Source of the DNA: CBDFKJ01 sp965248805
Lineage (GTDB): Bacteria > Pseudomonadota > Alphaproteobacteria > UBA6615
NCBI GenBank assembly: GCA_965248805.1
Contig: CBDFKJ010000009.1
Location: forward strand, 1,488,001-1,552,000
Direction: 5' to 3'
Length of the DNA: 64,000 bases
The position numbers were made by a program, and so were the translations under genes. The notes under the pieces were generated by a model. It worked only from the letters and a program-made list of their open reading frames with translations, had not been told where the DNA came from and ran no database searches. Shown here one piece after another: positions 8,627-17,310 of the stretch (within the stretch, counting starts at the first letter, position 1; every line of letters begins with the position of its first letter).

Positions 8627-8747
8627 GGCCCAGATCAGCGCATGTCTGAAGCATTTCGTTACTGATTCACGTTAAGTTAGCTTCCCAAGCTACTATCATT
8701 TAGTGCCTTATGGAGTTATAACGCGCCGGCCATTAGGCGTCGCTGGA

Positions 8748-10349
8748 ATGGCTACCCATGTCGAAGCCGAAATCCGACCTCAGGTAGACACTTTGAGCCA
8801 CACTCCTCGCCCTGTCGTCTTGTGCGTTCTTGACGGTTGGGGCTATCGAACCGAGGTTGACGGGAACGCTATTGCCGGCGCGCGCACGCCGGTCTGGGAC
8901 CGGCTGACCGCAATCGGCCCGATGGCGTTGCTGGGCACTTCTGGCGACCAGGTCGGACTGCCCGTCGGCCAGATGGGCAATTCCGAAGTCGGCCATGTGA
9001 ATCTCGGCGCCGGCCGGGTCATCCTCCAGGAATTGCCGCGCGTGGATCAAGCGATTGCCGACGGCTCCATCGTGCGCCGGCCGGGCATGCGTGAGTTCAT
9101 CGAAAAGATGACCGATAGCGGCGGAACGGCGCATCTGATGGGCCTGGTGTCGACCGGCGGCGTTCATTCCCACTTGCGCCACATCTCGGCGCTGGCGCAC
9201 GTGCTGTCCGACGCCGGCATACCCGTAGCCGTCCACGCCATCCTCGACGGCCGCGACACGCCACCGAAAAGCGCGCAGGCGTTCTTGACGCGATTGCTGG
9301 CGGAGATCGAAAATCTGCCCGGCGTCCGCGTCGCCACGGTGATCGGCCGCTACTACGCCATGGATCGCGACCGCCGTTGGGACCGGACCGAACGCGCCTA
9401 TGAGGCGATGGTGCATGGCCTCGGCGAGCACATCGCCGATCCCCTGGCGGTTATTGAAAACGCATACCAACACGACGTGAGCGACGAGTTCGTGCTGCCG
9501 ACCGTGATCGGCGATTTTGCCGGCATGGTCGATGGCGGTGGCGTGGTCATGGCCAATTTCCGCGCCGATCGCGTGCGCCAGATTCTATCGGCGCTGCTCG
9601 ATCCTGGCTTCGATGAATTCATGCGCTCACGCGTGGTCAGCGTGTGCGCCGCCGTCGGCATGGCGGTCTACTCCGAGGAACTCGGTCGTCTGATGTCGGC
9701 CATCTTTCCGTCCTCGCACGTGCAAAACGGCTTGGGTGAGGTGATCTCCAACGCCGGCTTGCGCCAGTTGCGCGCAGCCGAAAGCGAGAAGTACGCCCAC
9801 GTCACCTACTTCATCAACGGCGGCAACGAGGGTGTGTTCGACGGCGAGGAGCGAATTCTGGTCCCGTCGCCCAAGGTCGCGACCTACGACATGAAGCCTG
9901 AGATGAGCGCGCCCGAACTCACCGACAGGCTGGTGCAAGCCGTTGACGGTGGCCGCTTCGATCTGATCCTGGTCAACTATGCCAACGGCGATATGGTCGG
10001 CCATACCGGCAACTACGACGCCGCGGTCAAGGCGGTCGAGGCGATCGATGACAACCTTGGCCGGCTGGAGGCGGCGGTCCGTGCCGCCGGCGGCGTACTG
10101 ATCATCACCGCCGACCATGGCAACTGCGAGATGATGGTCGATCCGCAGACCCAGCAGCCGCACACCGCGCACACCAATTTCCCGGTGCCATTTGTGTTGG
10201 CGGGCGCCCCGAGCTGGATCGCACGGCTGGAAAACGGCCGGCTGGCCGATGTCGCGCCGACGATCCTGGAGCTTCTGGGCATTGCGCAGCCGGCGGAGAT
10301 GACCGGCCGGTCGCTGATTGTGCGCGCTGCCAACGCTGATGCGGCCTGA
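8748..10349 (+). CDS. gpmI: 2,3-bisphosphoglycerate-independent phosphoglycerate mutase
   Basis: Interconverts 3- and 2-phosphoglycerate in glycolysis, as a Mn-dependent enzyme of the alkaline phosphatase superfamily. Core motifs: VLCVLDGWGYR at the start, the phospho-serine loop MGNSEVGHVNLGAGR, ILDGRDTPPKS, NFRADRVRQI, VNYANGDMVGHTG and ADHGNCEMM. The family is usually about 510-520 residues. ATG 8748 gives 533; the TTG at 8793 gives 518 and fits better by length, while the GTG at 8703 would be too long. No clear ribosome binding site decides between them. The gene heads a run that continues with the EnvC-like and ctpA genes, spaced 1 base apart and then overlapping, the usual order in Alphaproteobacteria. 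Confidence 0.96.
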   Translation: MATHVEAEIRPQVDTLSHTPRPVVLCVLDGWGYRTEVDGNAIAGARTPVWDRLTAIGPMALLGTSGDQVGLPVGQMGNSEVGHVNLGAGRVILQELPRVDQAIADGSIVRRPGMREFIEKMTDSGGTAHLMGLVSTGGVHSHLRHISALAHVLSDAGIPVAVHAILDGRDTPPKSAQAFLTRLLAEIENLPGVRVATVIGRYYAMDRDRRWDRTERAYEAMVHGLGEHIADPLAVIENAYQHDVSDEFVLPTVIGDFAGMVDGGGVVMANFRADRVRQILSALLDPGFDEFMRSRVVSVCAAVGMAVYSEELGRLMSAIFPSSHVQNGLGEVISNAGLRQLRAAESEKYAHVTYFINGGNEGVFDGEERILVPSPKVATYDMKPEMSAPELTDRLVQAVDGGRFDLILVNYANGDMVGHTGNYDAAVKAVEAIDDNLGRLEAAVRAAGGVLIITADHGNCEMMVDPQTQQPHTAHTNFPVPFVLAGAPSWIARLENGRLADVAPTILELLGIAQPAEMTGRSLIVRAANADAA

Positions 10350-10350
10350 T

Positions 10351-11670
10351 ATGCGGCTGGTATGGCTCGTCTCATGCCTGGTGCTGGTTTTGACCGGTGG
10401 CGCTGAGGTGGCGTTCGGCCAGTCGCGCGAGGACGATGTCCGCGCCACATTGGGGCGCATCGAGCAGCAGCTGGAGCAACAGCGCGTCGGCGCCGCCGAG
10501 CTCGATGCCGAAGCGCAGGCCCAGGAAGCCGAGCACAACCGCGTCCGCGCCGAAATCGTCGTCGCGGCGCGGATCGCGCGTGGCTATGAGCATTCGATCC
10601 TCAAGCTGGAGCAGGAACTCGTCGATATCGACGCCCGTGTCGAGCGTACGCAAGGCGACCTGGAGGCCCGGTCACGGGCGCTGGAGGGTACGCTCGTGGC
10701 GCTGCAGCGCCTGGCCATGCGTCCGCAATGGGCGATGCTGGCACAGCCGGAGGATCCGAACCAGACCGTGCGCGGGGGTCTGGTGATGCGGGTGGCGCTG
10801 CCGCAAATCCGCGAGCGCGCCGAACGCTTGCGCCTGGACCTCGTGGAACTCGCCCGCCTACGAGCCGATGCGGCCGATCGGCGGGTTGATCTGGCCGAAG
10901 CCAACGACAGGCTCAGGGCCGAGCGCAAGCAGCTGGCGGTCCTGGCGGAGCAGAAGGCTTCGTTGGCGGCGCAGTCGCGCCAGGCAAGCGACGAGGCCAC
11001 GGCGCGCATTCAACGCTTGGTCGACGAAGCCCGTGATCTCGCCGATCTCCTGCAAATGCTGGATGGCGAACGGCGCGCGCGCGTCGCTGACGAAGAGCGG
11101 AAACGCGCCGAGGCCGAGGCACTCCAGCGTCAGACACGGCAGCGCGAAGAACGCCTTGCCGCGGTGCGTCCGCGGCAGCGTCCCGACGTCGCGGCCCAAC
11201 CAATGGTGCCCATCAGCGAGGCGAGGGGCACGCTGGTGCCGCCGGCCAGCGGTCAAATTCTTGTGCACTATGGCGAAAGCACCGCCTTTGGCGCCACCGC
11301 CAAGGGCATCACCTACTCGACGTGGCCTGGCGCCCAGGTCGTGGCGCCCTATGATGGGCGGGTCGCGTTTGCCGGTCCATTTCGCCATTTTGGGCTCATC
11401 TTGATCATTGAACACGGAGAGGGATATCATTCGTTACTGGCTGGGCTGGCCCAAATCGATGCGACCGTGGGACAATGGCTCATAACCGGCGAGCCGGTGG
11501 GCACGACAGGATGGAATGGTGATCAGCACGAGCCGAATGATGGCGCGAACCGACCGGCCGGCGTCGAGCGCGAACGATCGCCTACCTTGTATGTAGAGTT
11601 GCGGCGAGAAGGACAACCGATCAACCCGCTTCCGTGGTTAGCGGCAAGCAATGAGAAGGTGCGTGGATGA
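10351..11670 (+). CDS. EnvC-like murein hydrolase activator (degenerate M23)
   Basis: A 439-residue periplasmic protein. It starts with a signal peptide (MRLVWLVSCLVLVLTGGAEV, cleavage near FGQ). Residues ~30-270 are long coiled coils rich in Arg, Glu and Ala. The C-terminal LytM/M23 domain (about 300-430) contains PYDGRVAFAGPFRHFGLILI and EHGEGYHSLLAGLAQID, but the canonical HxxxD zinc ligand is missing, as in EnvC, which activates amidases rather than cutting peptidoglycan itself. Start chosen at 10351, 1 base after the gpmI stop; ATG 10339 is also in frame. It overlaps ctpA by 4 bases. A role in septal peptidoglycan splitting is inferred from the family. Confidence 0.92.
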   Translation: MRLVWLVSCLVLVLTGGAEVAFGQSREDDVRATLGRIEQQLEQQRVGAAELDAEAQAQEAEHNRVRAEIVVAARIARGYEHSILKLEQELVDIDARVERTQGDLEARSRALEGTLVALQRLAMRPQWAMLAQPEDPNQTVRGGLVMRVALPQIRERAERLRLDLVELARLRADAADRRVDLAEANDRLRAERKQLAVLAEQKASLAAQSRQASDEATARIQRLVDEARDLADLLQMLDGERRARVADEERKRAEAEALQRQTRQREERLAAVRPRQRPDVAAQPMVPISEARGTLVPPASGQILVHYGESTAFGATAKGITYSTWPGAQVVAPYDGRVAFAGPFRHFGLILIIEHGEGYHSLLAGLAQIDATVGQWLITGEPVGTTGWNGDQHEPNDGANRPAGVERERSPTLYVELRREGQPINPLPWLAASNEKVRG

Positions 11671-12926
11671 TGCGACGACTGTGCAGAGGGTTAGGCGCGA
11701 CAGGCCTCGCGCTGATGCTGACGCTGCCCGTGCAGGCAGCAGAGGAGGAAACATTCCGGCAGCTGGAGCTGTTCGGCGACATATTCGAGCGCGTCCGCGC
11801 CGACTTTGTCGATGACATCGAGGATGCCGAACTCATCGAGTCTGCCATCAATGGCATGCTCAATGCGCTCGATCCCCATTCGAGCTATCTCAACGAAAAG
11901 AATTTCCGCGATATGCAGGTGCAGACCCGCGGCGAGTTCGGCGGGCTGGGGATCGAGGTCACGATGGAAGAGGGCCTGGTCAAGGTCGTGTCGCCGATCG
12001 ACGACACGCCCGCCCATCGCGCCGGGCTCAAGGCCGGCGACTTCATCAGCCATCTGGACGGCGAGACCGTGCTCGGGCTGACCCTTTCACAGGCCGTGGA
12101 GAGAATGCGCGGTCTGGTGAAGTCCGACATTACGCTGACGATCCGGCGCGAAGAAGTGGACCCGTTCGACGTCGTGGTGACCCGGGACGTGATCAAGATC
12201 CGCTCGGTGCGCAGCCGCGTCGAAGGCAATGTCGGTTATGTGCGCATCACGACGTTCAACGAGCAGACCGAAACCGGGCTGATTGATTCGGTCCGCAAGA
12301 TCAAGGAAGAAGTCGGTGACGAGCTGATCGGCTATGTCATCGATCTGCGCAACAATCCCGGCGGACTATTGGATCAGTCGGTTAAGGTCTCCGACGCTTT
12401 CCTGGAGCGTGGGGAGATCGTTTCGACGCGCGGCCGTCGTGAAGGCGAGGCATCGCGCTTCAGTGCCGGCACCGGCGATGTCGCCGAGGGACTACCGGTC
12501 GTGGTTCTGATCAACGAAGGCTCGGCCTCGGCATCGGAGATTGTCGCCGGTGCGCTGCAGGACCATCGCCGCGCCATCATCCTGGGCACGCAATCGTTCG
12601 GTAAGGGATCGGTGCAAACGATCATTCCGATACCCGGCCACGGGGCGATGCGCCTCACGACAGCGCGCTACTACACCCCGAGCGGCCGCTCGATTCAGGC
12701 GACGGGCATCGAGCCCGACATCTTTGTGAACCAGGCCGTGGTCGAGGAGATCGAGCAGCGGCAGCGCACCCGCGAGGCCGATCTGCGCAACGCGCTGGAG
12801 GCCGGCGCCGAGGCCGAAGACGAGGCCCGCCCGTCGTCGGATGCGACCCGCGACGATTTTCAGCTGACCCGCGCCTTGGACTTGCTGCATGGCCTGGCAC
12901 TCTACGGCGATCGCGGCATCAACTAG
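11667..12926 (+). CDS. ctpA: Carboxy-terminal processing peptidase (S41)
   Basis: A 419-residue periplasmic serine protease that trims or degrades envelope proteins from the C-terminus. It has a signal peptide (residues ~1-20, GLALMLTLPVQA), a PDZ domain at ~80-165 (GGLGIEVTMEEGLVKVV; GDFISHLDGE) and the S41 core. The catalytic Ser is in NEGSASASEIVAG and the Lys in TQSFGKGSVQT, so the Ser/Lys dyad is complete. The gene starts inside the stop codon of the EnvC-like gene (ATGA overlap), indicating translational coupling. EnvC-CtpA pairing is conserved in Alphaproteobacteria and fits a shared role in peptidoglycan remodelling. Confidence 0.95.
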   Translation: MMRRLCRGLGATGLALMLTLPVQAAEEETFRQLELFGDIFERVRADFVDDIEDAELIESAINGMLNALDPHSSYLNEKNFRDMQVQTRGEFGGLGIEVTMEEGLVKVVSPIDDTPAHRAGLKAGDFISHLDGETVLGLTLSQAVERMRGLVKSDITLTIRREEVDPFDVVVTRDVIKIRSVRSRVEGNVGYVRITTFNEQTETGLIDSVRKIKEEVGDELIGYVIDLRNNPGGLLDQSVKVSDAFLERGEIVSTRGRREGEASRFSAGTGDVAEGLPVVVLINEGSASASEIVAGALQDHRRAIILGTQSFGKGSVQTIIPIPGHGAMRLTTARYYTPSGRSIQATGIEPDIFVNQAVVEEIEQRQRTREADLRNALEAGAEAEDEARPSSDATRDDFQLTRALDLLHGLALYGDRGIN

Positions 12927-13014
12927 CACACGGCCAGCACCGCGGCGCCGGCACAACGTCGGGATACGCGTGCAGCCGGAGACGACCGACGACTTAGAGC
13001 CAACCGGCACGGGC

Positions 13015-13040
13015 CGAATTCCCGGCTCGAATTCCCGGCT
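13015..13040 (+). repeat. 13-bp tandem duplication at 5' end of deacetylase gene
   Basis: CGAATTCCCGGCT is present twice head to tail (13015-13027 and 13028-13040). Because 13 is not a multiple of three it shifts the frame. With one copy removed, the frame from GTG 12970 reads straight into the downstream deacetylase frame; with both copies it ends at TAG 13048-13050. See the finding for details. Confidence 0.9.
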
Positions 13041-13057
13041 CGCTCCTTAGCGCCTGG

Positions 13058-13963
13058 ATGGCCTTTGCGCTGTCGCTTGTCGGGTTGCTGGTGTGGCTGA
13101 TGGTCGCCGACGCCGACCCGGATGCGCGACCGGTCGCCGTCGCGCTGGTGCCGACCGAGGTCGTCGATGCCGACCGGCCGGACGGCGCGCCCGGTGGCGA
13201 TGCCCCCTTCGACCCCATCGCCGCTTTTGAATTCTCGGGGCCGGACGCCTGGCGCGCGCATGTGGCCCCATTCGACCTGTCCGATCCGCGGCCGCGGCTG
13301 GCGATCGTCGTCGGCGGACTCGGTTTGCTTGCCGAGGCGGCGATCAGCGATCTGCCCGGCGGCGTCACCCTCGCCTTCCTTCCCTATGGCCGCAACGTCG
13401 ATTTGTGGGTGCGACGCGCGCGCGAGGCCGGCCACGAAGTCTTGCTGGACCTGCCGATGGAGCCGACGAACTATCCGATTGCCGATCCCGGGCCGAACGC
13501 GCTCCTAACCGCGCTCACGCCCGAGGAGAACCTCGAACGCCTGGATTGGACCCTGACCCGGGCAAGCGAGTTCGTCGGCGTCGCTTCGCATATGGGGTCA
13601 CGATTCTTGGCGTCGTCCGAGGCCCTCGCGCCGGTGCTCGACGGCCTGAGAAACCGCGGAATGGTGTTCCTGAACCGTGGTGCCGACGAAGCGGACGTCG
13701 CCGTTGCGTTGGCACGGGACCATGGTGTCGTCAGCGTGACCGCCGACGTGGCCGTGGACGTGGGCGATCCCACGGTCGCACAGATCGATCAACGATTGGC
13801 GCAAGCGACCGATCTGGCACAACAGCGCGGCACGGCGATTGCATTGGCCCAGCCGTATCCCCTCGCCATGGAGCGCATCGCCTTGTGGGTTGCGGACCTG
13901 GAGGCAAAGGGTGTGGTGCTGGCGCCGGTCAGTGCCGTCATCGATCGCACCCAACCGCAATAG
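13058..13963 (+). CDS. Divergent polysaccharide deacetylase family protein, N-terminus disrupted
   Basis: A 301-residue protein of the YibQ/DUF610 family (divergent polysaccharide deacetylase). A single N-terminal membrane segment is visible (FALSLVGLLVWLMVAD). The deacetylase-like domain begins at RLAIVVGGLGLLAEAA and contains VTLAFLPYGRN, EVLLDLPMEP, VGVASHMGSRFL and GMVFLNRG. The function in the cell is not established. The natural N-terminus was probably about 25 residues longer, starting at GTG 12970, and is cut off by the 13-bp duplication at 13015-13040; ATG 13058 leaves the membrane anchor and the catalytic part intact, so a product may still be made. It lies between ctpA and rppH on the same strand, the usual context. 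Confidence 0.88.
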   Translation: MAFALSLVGLLVWLMVADADPDARPVAVALVPTEVVDADRPDGAPGGDAPFDPIAAFEFSGPDAWRAHVAPFDLSDPRPRLAIVVGGLGLLAEAAISDLPGGVTLAFLPYGRNVDLWVRRAREAGHEVLLDLPMEPTNYPIADPGPNALLTALTPEENLERLDWTLTRASEFVGVASHMGSRFLASSEALAPVLDGLRNRGMVFLNRGADEADVAVALARDHGVVSVTADVAVDVGDPTVAQIDQRLAQATDLAQQRGTAIALAQPYPLAMERIALWVADLEAKGVVLAPVSAVIDRTQPQ

Positions 13964-13965
13964 CG

Positions 13966-14454
13966 ATGGGCGAATTGCCACCTGACGCGCGGCCGTACCG
14001 CCGTGGCGTCGGCGTCATGCTGATCAATCGCGACGGACTGGTATGGGTCGGACAGCGCCTGGGCCCCCCCGACGCCTGGCAAATGCCGCAGGGCGGTATC
14101 GATACAGGTGAATCGCCGCGCGAGGCGGCGTTACGTGAGCTCGCCGAAGAGACCGCTGCCCGCACGGTCGACGTCATTGCGCAGGCCGCACAATGGCTCT
14201 GCTACGATCTGCCACCAGATCTGGCGGACCGTGTTTGGAAGGCCCGCTATCGCGGCCAGCAGCAACTGTGGTTCGCCCTGCGCTTCCTCGGTGACGACCG
14301 CGAGCTTGATGTGCAAGGCGTTGCGCATCCGGAGTTCGCGGCCTGGCGCTGGGCGCCGGTCGATGATTTGCCCGCACTGATCGTTCCGTTCAAGCGAGCG
14401 CTCTATGAGGCGGTTGTGTCCGAGTTCCGTCATCTCGCGCGGCCCGCGCCCTGA
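13966..14454 (+). CDS. rppH: RNA pyrophosphohydrolase (Nudix)
   Basis: Removes pyrophosphate from the 5' triphosphate of mRNA and so starts decay. The 162-residue length and the order of motifs match RppH: YRRGVGVMLINRDGLVWVGQR at the start, the Nudix box GGIDTGESPREAALRELAEE at about residues 42-61, then QWLCYDLP and FRHLA at the end. The Gly that normally follows the EE pair in the Nudix box is Ala here (EETAAR); the catalytic REL.EE residues are all present. The ATG at 13966 lies 2 bases after the deacetylase stop; longer in-frame starts would overlap that gene and are rejected. Likely cotranscribed with the deacetylase gene. Confidence 0.95.
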   Translation: MGELPPDARPYRRGVGVMLINRDGLVWVGQRLGPPDAWQMPQGGIDTGESPREAALRELAEETAARTVDVIAQAAQWLCYDLPPDLADRVWKARYRGQQQLWFALRFLGDDRELDVQGVAHPEFAAWRWAPVDDLPALIVPFKRALYEAVVSEFRHLARPAP

Positions 14455-14461
14455 AAGGCGT

Positions 14462-14617
14462 TCATGCGCTTTGCGCTTTCAGACGCCGGACGCGGAAATC
14501 GAGAAATTGGCAGGCGCAACGCGTGATGAGCCTTGACAGGCTGCCGTGCGGACTGAGCCCGACCGCCTTCAGGGTCATGGCGACACTACGCCGCACGTGA
14601 TGTGGCCGATAGAAACG
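14462..14617 (-). pseudogene. Detached 3' end of the IS-interrupted ferritin-like gene
   Basis: Read on the minus strand, 14617 down to 14462 is an open frame of 51 codons ending in TGA (RFYRPHHVRRSVAMTLKAVG and onward to VRRLKAQSA). It joins in frame to codon 225 of the ferritin-like gene at 16076 once the IS (14622-16075) and one copy of the 4-base flank are removed. The joined protein would be 276 residues. The fragment has no start of its own and is basic, as a C-terminal tail might be. That it was the original end of the gene is an inference, but the frame match makes it likely. Confidence 0.75.
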
Positions 14618-14621
14618 GTAT

Positions 14622-16075
14622 CAGCCCGGTGATGAAGTCGCGCTTTGATCAATCGGTTTTGGGGGCGACGATGATGATGATAACGAGCATGGCTGGTTTG
14701 CCTTCGATGTTCGCCACGATGGCGATCGCCAGGGCAGCATCGAACTGAATAACGAACAAAAGGGTGCTCTTTGCACTCGCAGCCTCCCTCGGCGTGCCTG
14801 ATCCGAACAGCGCGCGCATCAGAATGCCGAGATTGAACCCGGCGACATGGATCAGGTAGCGTTTGTGGACGTTCTCGCGCGCCCGCAGCAACGCGCGGCG
14901 CATGCCGCCACGGTCGAGGACATGGGCGAAGCTGCGCTCGACCATCTCACCGCGCCTGCGCATGGCGTTCCGCGCGACGCCGGACTTCAATCGCGCCCGG
15001 TTGGCGTAGACAGCCTGACGTGCCGCCTGGTCGCCATGCCAGCGCAGACAGCCGTTGGCGGGCTCCGGCTCGGAGATCCGCGTTTTCCAGACGCCGCCGT
15101 CGAGGTCTTTCAGCCCCTCGCGTGAATGATAGCCCTTGTCGCCAACGAGACTGCAGGGCTCTGCCCGTGTTGGAGCCAGACCGACCTCGGCGAGGTTGCG
15201 CGCGGCCGCCTCCAGCGTCCCAGGCAAAGTCGTCGTGTCGCCTTCATCGGCTGGATAGATCGGTGCCGCAACGATGACGCCGGTGTCGAGATCGACCGCG
15301 TGCTCGGGCTTGTAGGCCAGATGCGTGGTGCCGTCCTTCATCCGCGCGATCTTCGCATCAGGATCGGTCGGGCTCGTCCAATCCTTGTTCGAAAGCTTCT
15401 TGCCCTTCCGCCGGCGATCGAGCCGGACGAGGTCGTCGATCGTCGGCGTTTCGACGCCACTCTCCTTCGCCATTTGCGTCAGCATCTCGCGATAGGTCTC
15501 GCCGCTATCGCGCCGCACGATGGCTCGCAGGGCGGCGTTGGCTTCCATCGTCGAGCCGTCGACGCCGATCCGCTCGCCCTTCACCAGACCGCGCGCGGCG
15601 ACGAGAGCCAGAACCCAGTCGAAAACCTTTTCATGGACCTCGTGCGGCAGCCGGCCGCGCGTCTTCGACAACCAGGAATGATCGGGAACCTTGTCCCGGT
15701 TCGCCAACCGCAGAAACGCGCGAAGCGACAGCGAATCCGAACAGCGCCAAGCGATGCCGCGCTCGCTGCCGATGCCCTCGAAATAGCCGATCATGTGCAT
15801 CCGGAAATAACGCCCCGGCGGCAGCGAAGGAGCCCCCATCCGAGGTGCGTAGTATGGCTTGCACGTCGCCTCCACGAAGCCGTCAAAGCCAGACTCGGTC
15901 AGCAACTCATGCAGCCGGTCGGAAAACGCGTGTCCAGGCGAACGCGGCATCTCCGCCCATGTCACCACGAGGTCACCCTGAACCTCGCTCTGTCGTCTCA
16001 ATGCCATCGCACGACGCCCGTCTAAATCTCTATGTTCAGACAGAATCAGACACGCCGGACTTCGTCAACGGGCTG
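14622..16075 (-). mobile_element. Insertion sequence, IS5/IS1182-like, copy 1 (1454 bp)
   Basis: The ends are imperfect inverted repeats: CAGCCCGGTGATGAAGTC at 14622 and, read on the other strand from 16075, CAGCCCGTTGACGAAGTC (2 mismatches in 18). The bases outside are GTAT on the left and GTAG on the right, a possible 4-base duplication with one change. It carries one transposase gene. A nearly identical copy lies at 29325-30778 and a degraded relative at 26761-28183. It has inserted into a ferritin-like gene. The family is assigned from the transposase type and terminal repeats, without a database comparison. Confidence 0.88.
14649..16007 (-). CDS. IS5/IS1182-like DDE transposase, copy 1
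   Basis: A 452-residue transposase of the DUF772 plus DDE (Transposase_11) type. The N-terminal domain includes PGRYFRMHMIGYFEGIGSER and WRCSDSLSLRAFLRL. Candidate acidic residues of the DDE core are in GERIGVDGSTMEANAAL, LVGDKGYHSREGL and, for the Glu, RRRGEMVERSFAHVLDRGG. The copy at 29352-30710 differs by only four residues (Ser/Phe in HAFSDRL, Tyr/Cys in HLAYKPE, Cys/Tyr in ANGCLRW, Lys/Glu at VAPKTD). The frame is intact, so the element may still be active. Confidence 0.92.
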   Translation of the reverse strand: MALRRQSEVQGDLVVTWAEMPRSPGHAFSDRLHELLTESGFDGFVEATCKPYYAPRMGAPSLPPGRYFRMHMIGYFEGIGSERGIAWRCSDSLSLRAFLRLANRDKVPDHSWLSKTRGRLPHEVHEKVFDWVLALVAARGLVKGERIGVDGSTMEANAALRAIVRRDSGETYREMLTQMAKESGVETPTIDDLVRLDRRRKGKKLSNKDWTSPTDPDAKIARMKDGTTHLAYKPEHAVDLDTGVIVAAPIYPADEGDTTTLPGTLEAAARNLAEVGLAPTRAEPCSLVGDKGYHSREGLKDLDGGVWKTRISEPEPANGCLRWHGDQAARQAVYANRARLKSGVARNAMRRRGEMVERSFAHVLDRGGMRRALLRARENVHKRYLIHVAGFNLGILMRALFGSGTPREAASAKSTLLFVIQFDAALAIAIVANIEGKPAMLVIIIIVAPKTD

Positions 16076-16750
16076 GTAGGTGCGACGCGCGTAGGCGCGT
16101 GAGCAGGTCTTGCGCACATAGGCGCCGCGCGCGCCGTTGCCGGCGTAGTAGGCGAACGCCAGCTCGTCGTCATTCGTTTCGCGCACCCGACCCAATGCAA
16201 CACGCACCCGTTGCCACAGGCTAAGCCGCTCCTTCGCCTGGTAGAGCTTCATGTGCGTGTAGAATAGCTTGTAGTGGCGGTGCTCATCTGCCGCGATGCG
16301 GCCGCAGATCTCCTTCAACACCGGCTCTTCGGTCGCTTCGGCCAATGCGCTGTAGTAGGTCGAGGTGCCCACCTCGACCATGCAGCGCGCGATCAACTCG
16401 CCGCAGCGACTGCCGCGCACCGAGCGCTCGGCACCGACCGGCAGTTGGATGGTTTCGGCGAAGCGCGCAAAGCAGGCGTCGAAATCGAAGTGCTCGTCCG
16501 CCAGTTTCGCCCATCGCGCCAGCGCCCGGCCGTGCTGCTGCTCTTCGGCGGCCCACGTGCGCGCCGCTGCTTGAAACGCGGGGTCGTCGTGGAACACACC
16601 GCACAGGTAGTCTGCATAGCTGCTGCCGTTGGACTCGACCAGCGACGCCGCCTTGACCACGCGCAGGGTGTCGGTATCGACCCTTGCAGGGTCGAACCGG
16701 TCCCACGCGACGTCGCTAAGTTGCCAATGCAGGCGTGCGGCGGTCGTCAT
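16046..16750 (-). pseudogene. Ferritin-like di-iron protein, C-terminus replaced by IS end
   Basis: The current 234-residue frame is a ferritin-like four-helix protein: ligand-type residues appear in SLVESNGSSYADY, WAAEEQQHGRALARWA, MVEVGTSTYYSAL and AADEHRHYKLFYTH, the pattern of a di-iron carboxylate site. Its role is unknown; rubrerythrin-like and oxidase-like proteins share this pattern. The last 9 residues (QPVDEVRRV) are read from the right end of the IS element, and the original end lies beyond it at 14462-14617. All helices with metal ligands are upstream of the break, so the shortened product could still fold. It is a single gene after atpC, on the same strand. Confidence 0.8.
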
Positions 16751-16866
16751 TCTCAGCGTCCTCCGGTTTTATCGACGACCCGCGCAAACGCGGCGTGCGG
16801 GCAACTTGAGTGGCGGTGACCGAGGCTGAGGCCGGGGTGATTTGGCTGCGACCCGTGGGAGCGACA

Positions 16867-17286
16867 CTAGCTGTACGCGGGCCGGTCGACTGCGGCCAGC
16901 ATGGCGCGAGCGACGTCGAGCTCGCGCTCGGCTTCGGCGCGTTGTGCATCGTCCTGCGCATCGGTCACATCCTCGCCCAAGTCGCGGATCCTCTGTTCGG
17001 TCGCGGTGCGGTCGATCTCGTCCAGTGCAACCGCGATCTCGGCCAGGACCGTGCAGCGTCGGGGCGTAACTTCAATGAACCCGCCGCCGACGAAAACGCG
17101 CGCGCCGACCTTGTTGTTCTCGAATACGCAAATCGTCCCGGGCCGCATGGTGGACAGCAGCGGCGCATGGCCGGGCAGCACACCCAGATCGCCTTCGCTG
17201 CCGGGCAGCACGACCATCTGTGCCGGTTCGGACACCACCAGCCGCTCGGGTGAGACCAACTCGAATTCGAACGTGTTCTCGGCCAT
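16867..17286 (-). CDS. atpC: F1 ATP synthase epsilon subunit
   Basis: A 139-residue rotor subunit that links gamma to the F0 ring and can restrain ATP hydrolysis. The N-terminal beta domain is clear: FELVSPERLVVSEPAQMVVLPGSEGDLGVLPGHAPLL and TPRRCTVLAEIAVALDEID. The C-terminal helical part is somewhat short but present (AQRAEAERELDVARAMLA). It is the last gene of the atpHAGDC operon and is separated from atpD by 144 bases containing three hairpins, unlike the tight spacing of the other genes. Confidence 0.95.
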   Translation of the reverse strand: MAENTFEFELVSPERLVVSEPAQMVVLPGSEGDLGVLPGHAPLLSTMRPGTICVFENNKVGARVFVGGGFIEVTPRRCTVLAEIAVALDEIDRTATEQRIRDLGEDVTDAQDDAQRAEAERELDVARAMLAAVDRPAYS

Positions 17287-17310
17287 TGTTTATGCCTTCG
17301 CGCTAGTCTC

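Noticed and set aside
8627..8747. Short hairpin TAGCTT-CCC-AAGCTA as a terminator before gpmI
   Set aside because: Only a 6-bp stem and no T-run; too weak to call.
13405..13965. Long N-terminal extension of rppH
   Set aside because: Lies wholly inside the deacetylase gene in another frame; RppH begins at ATG 13966.
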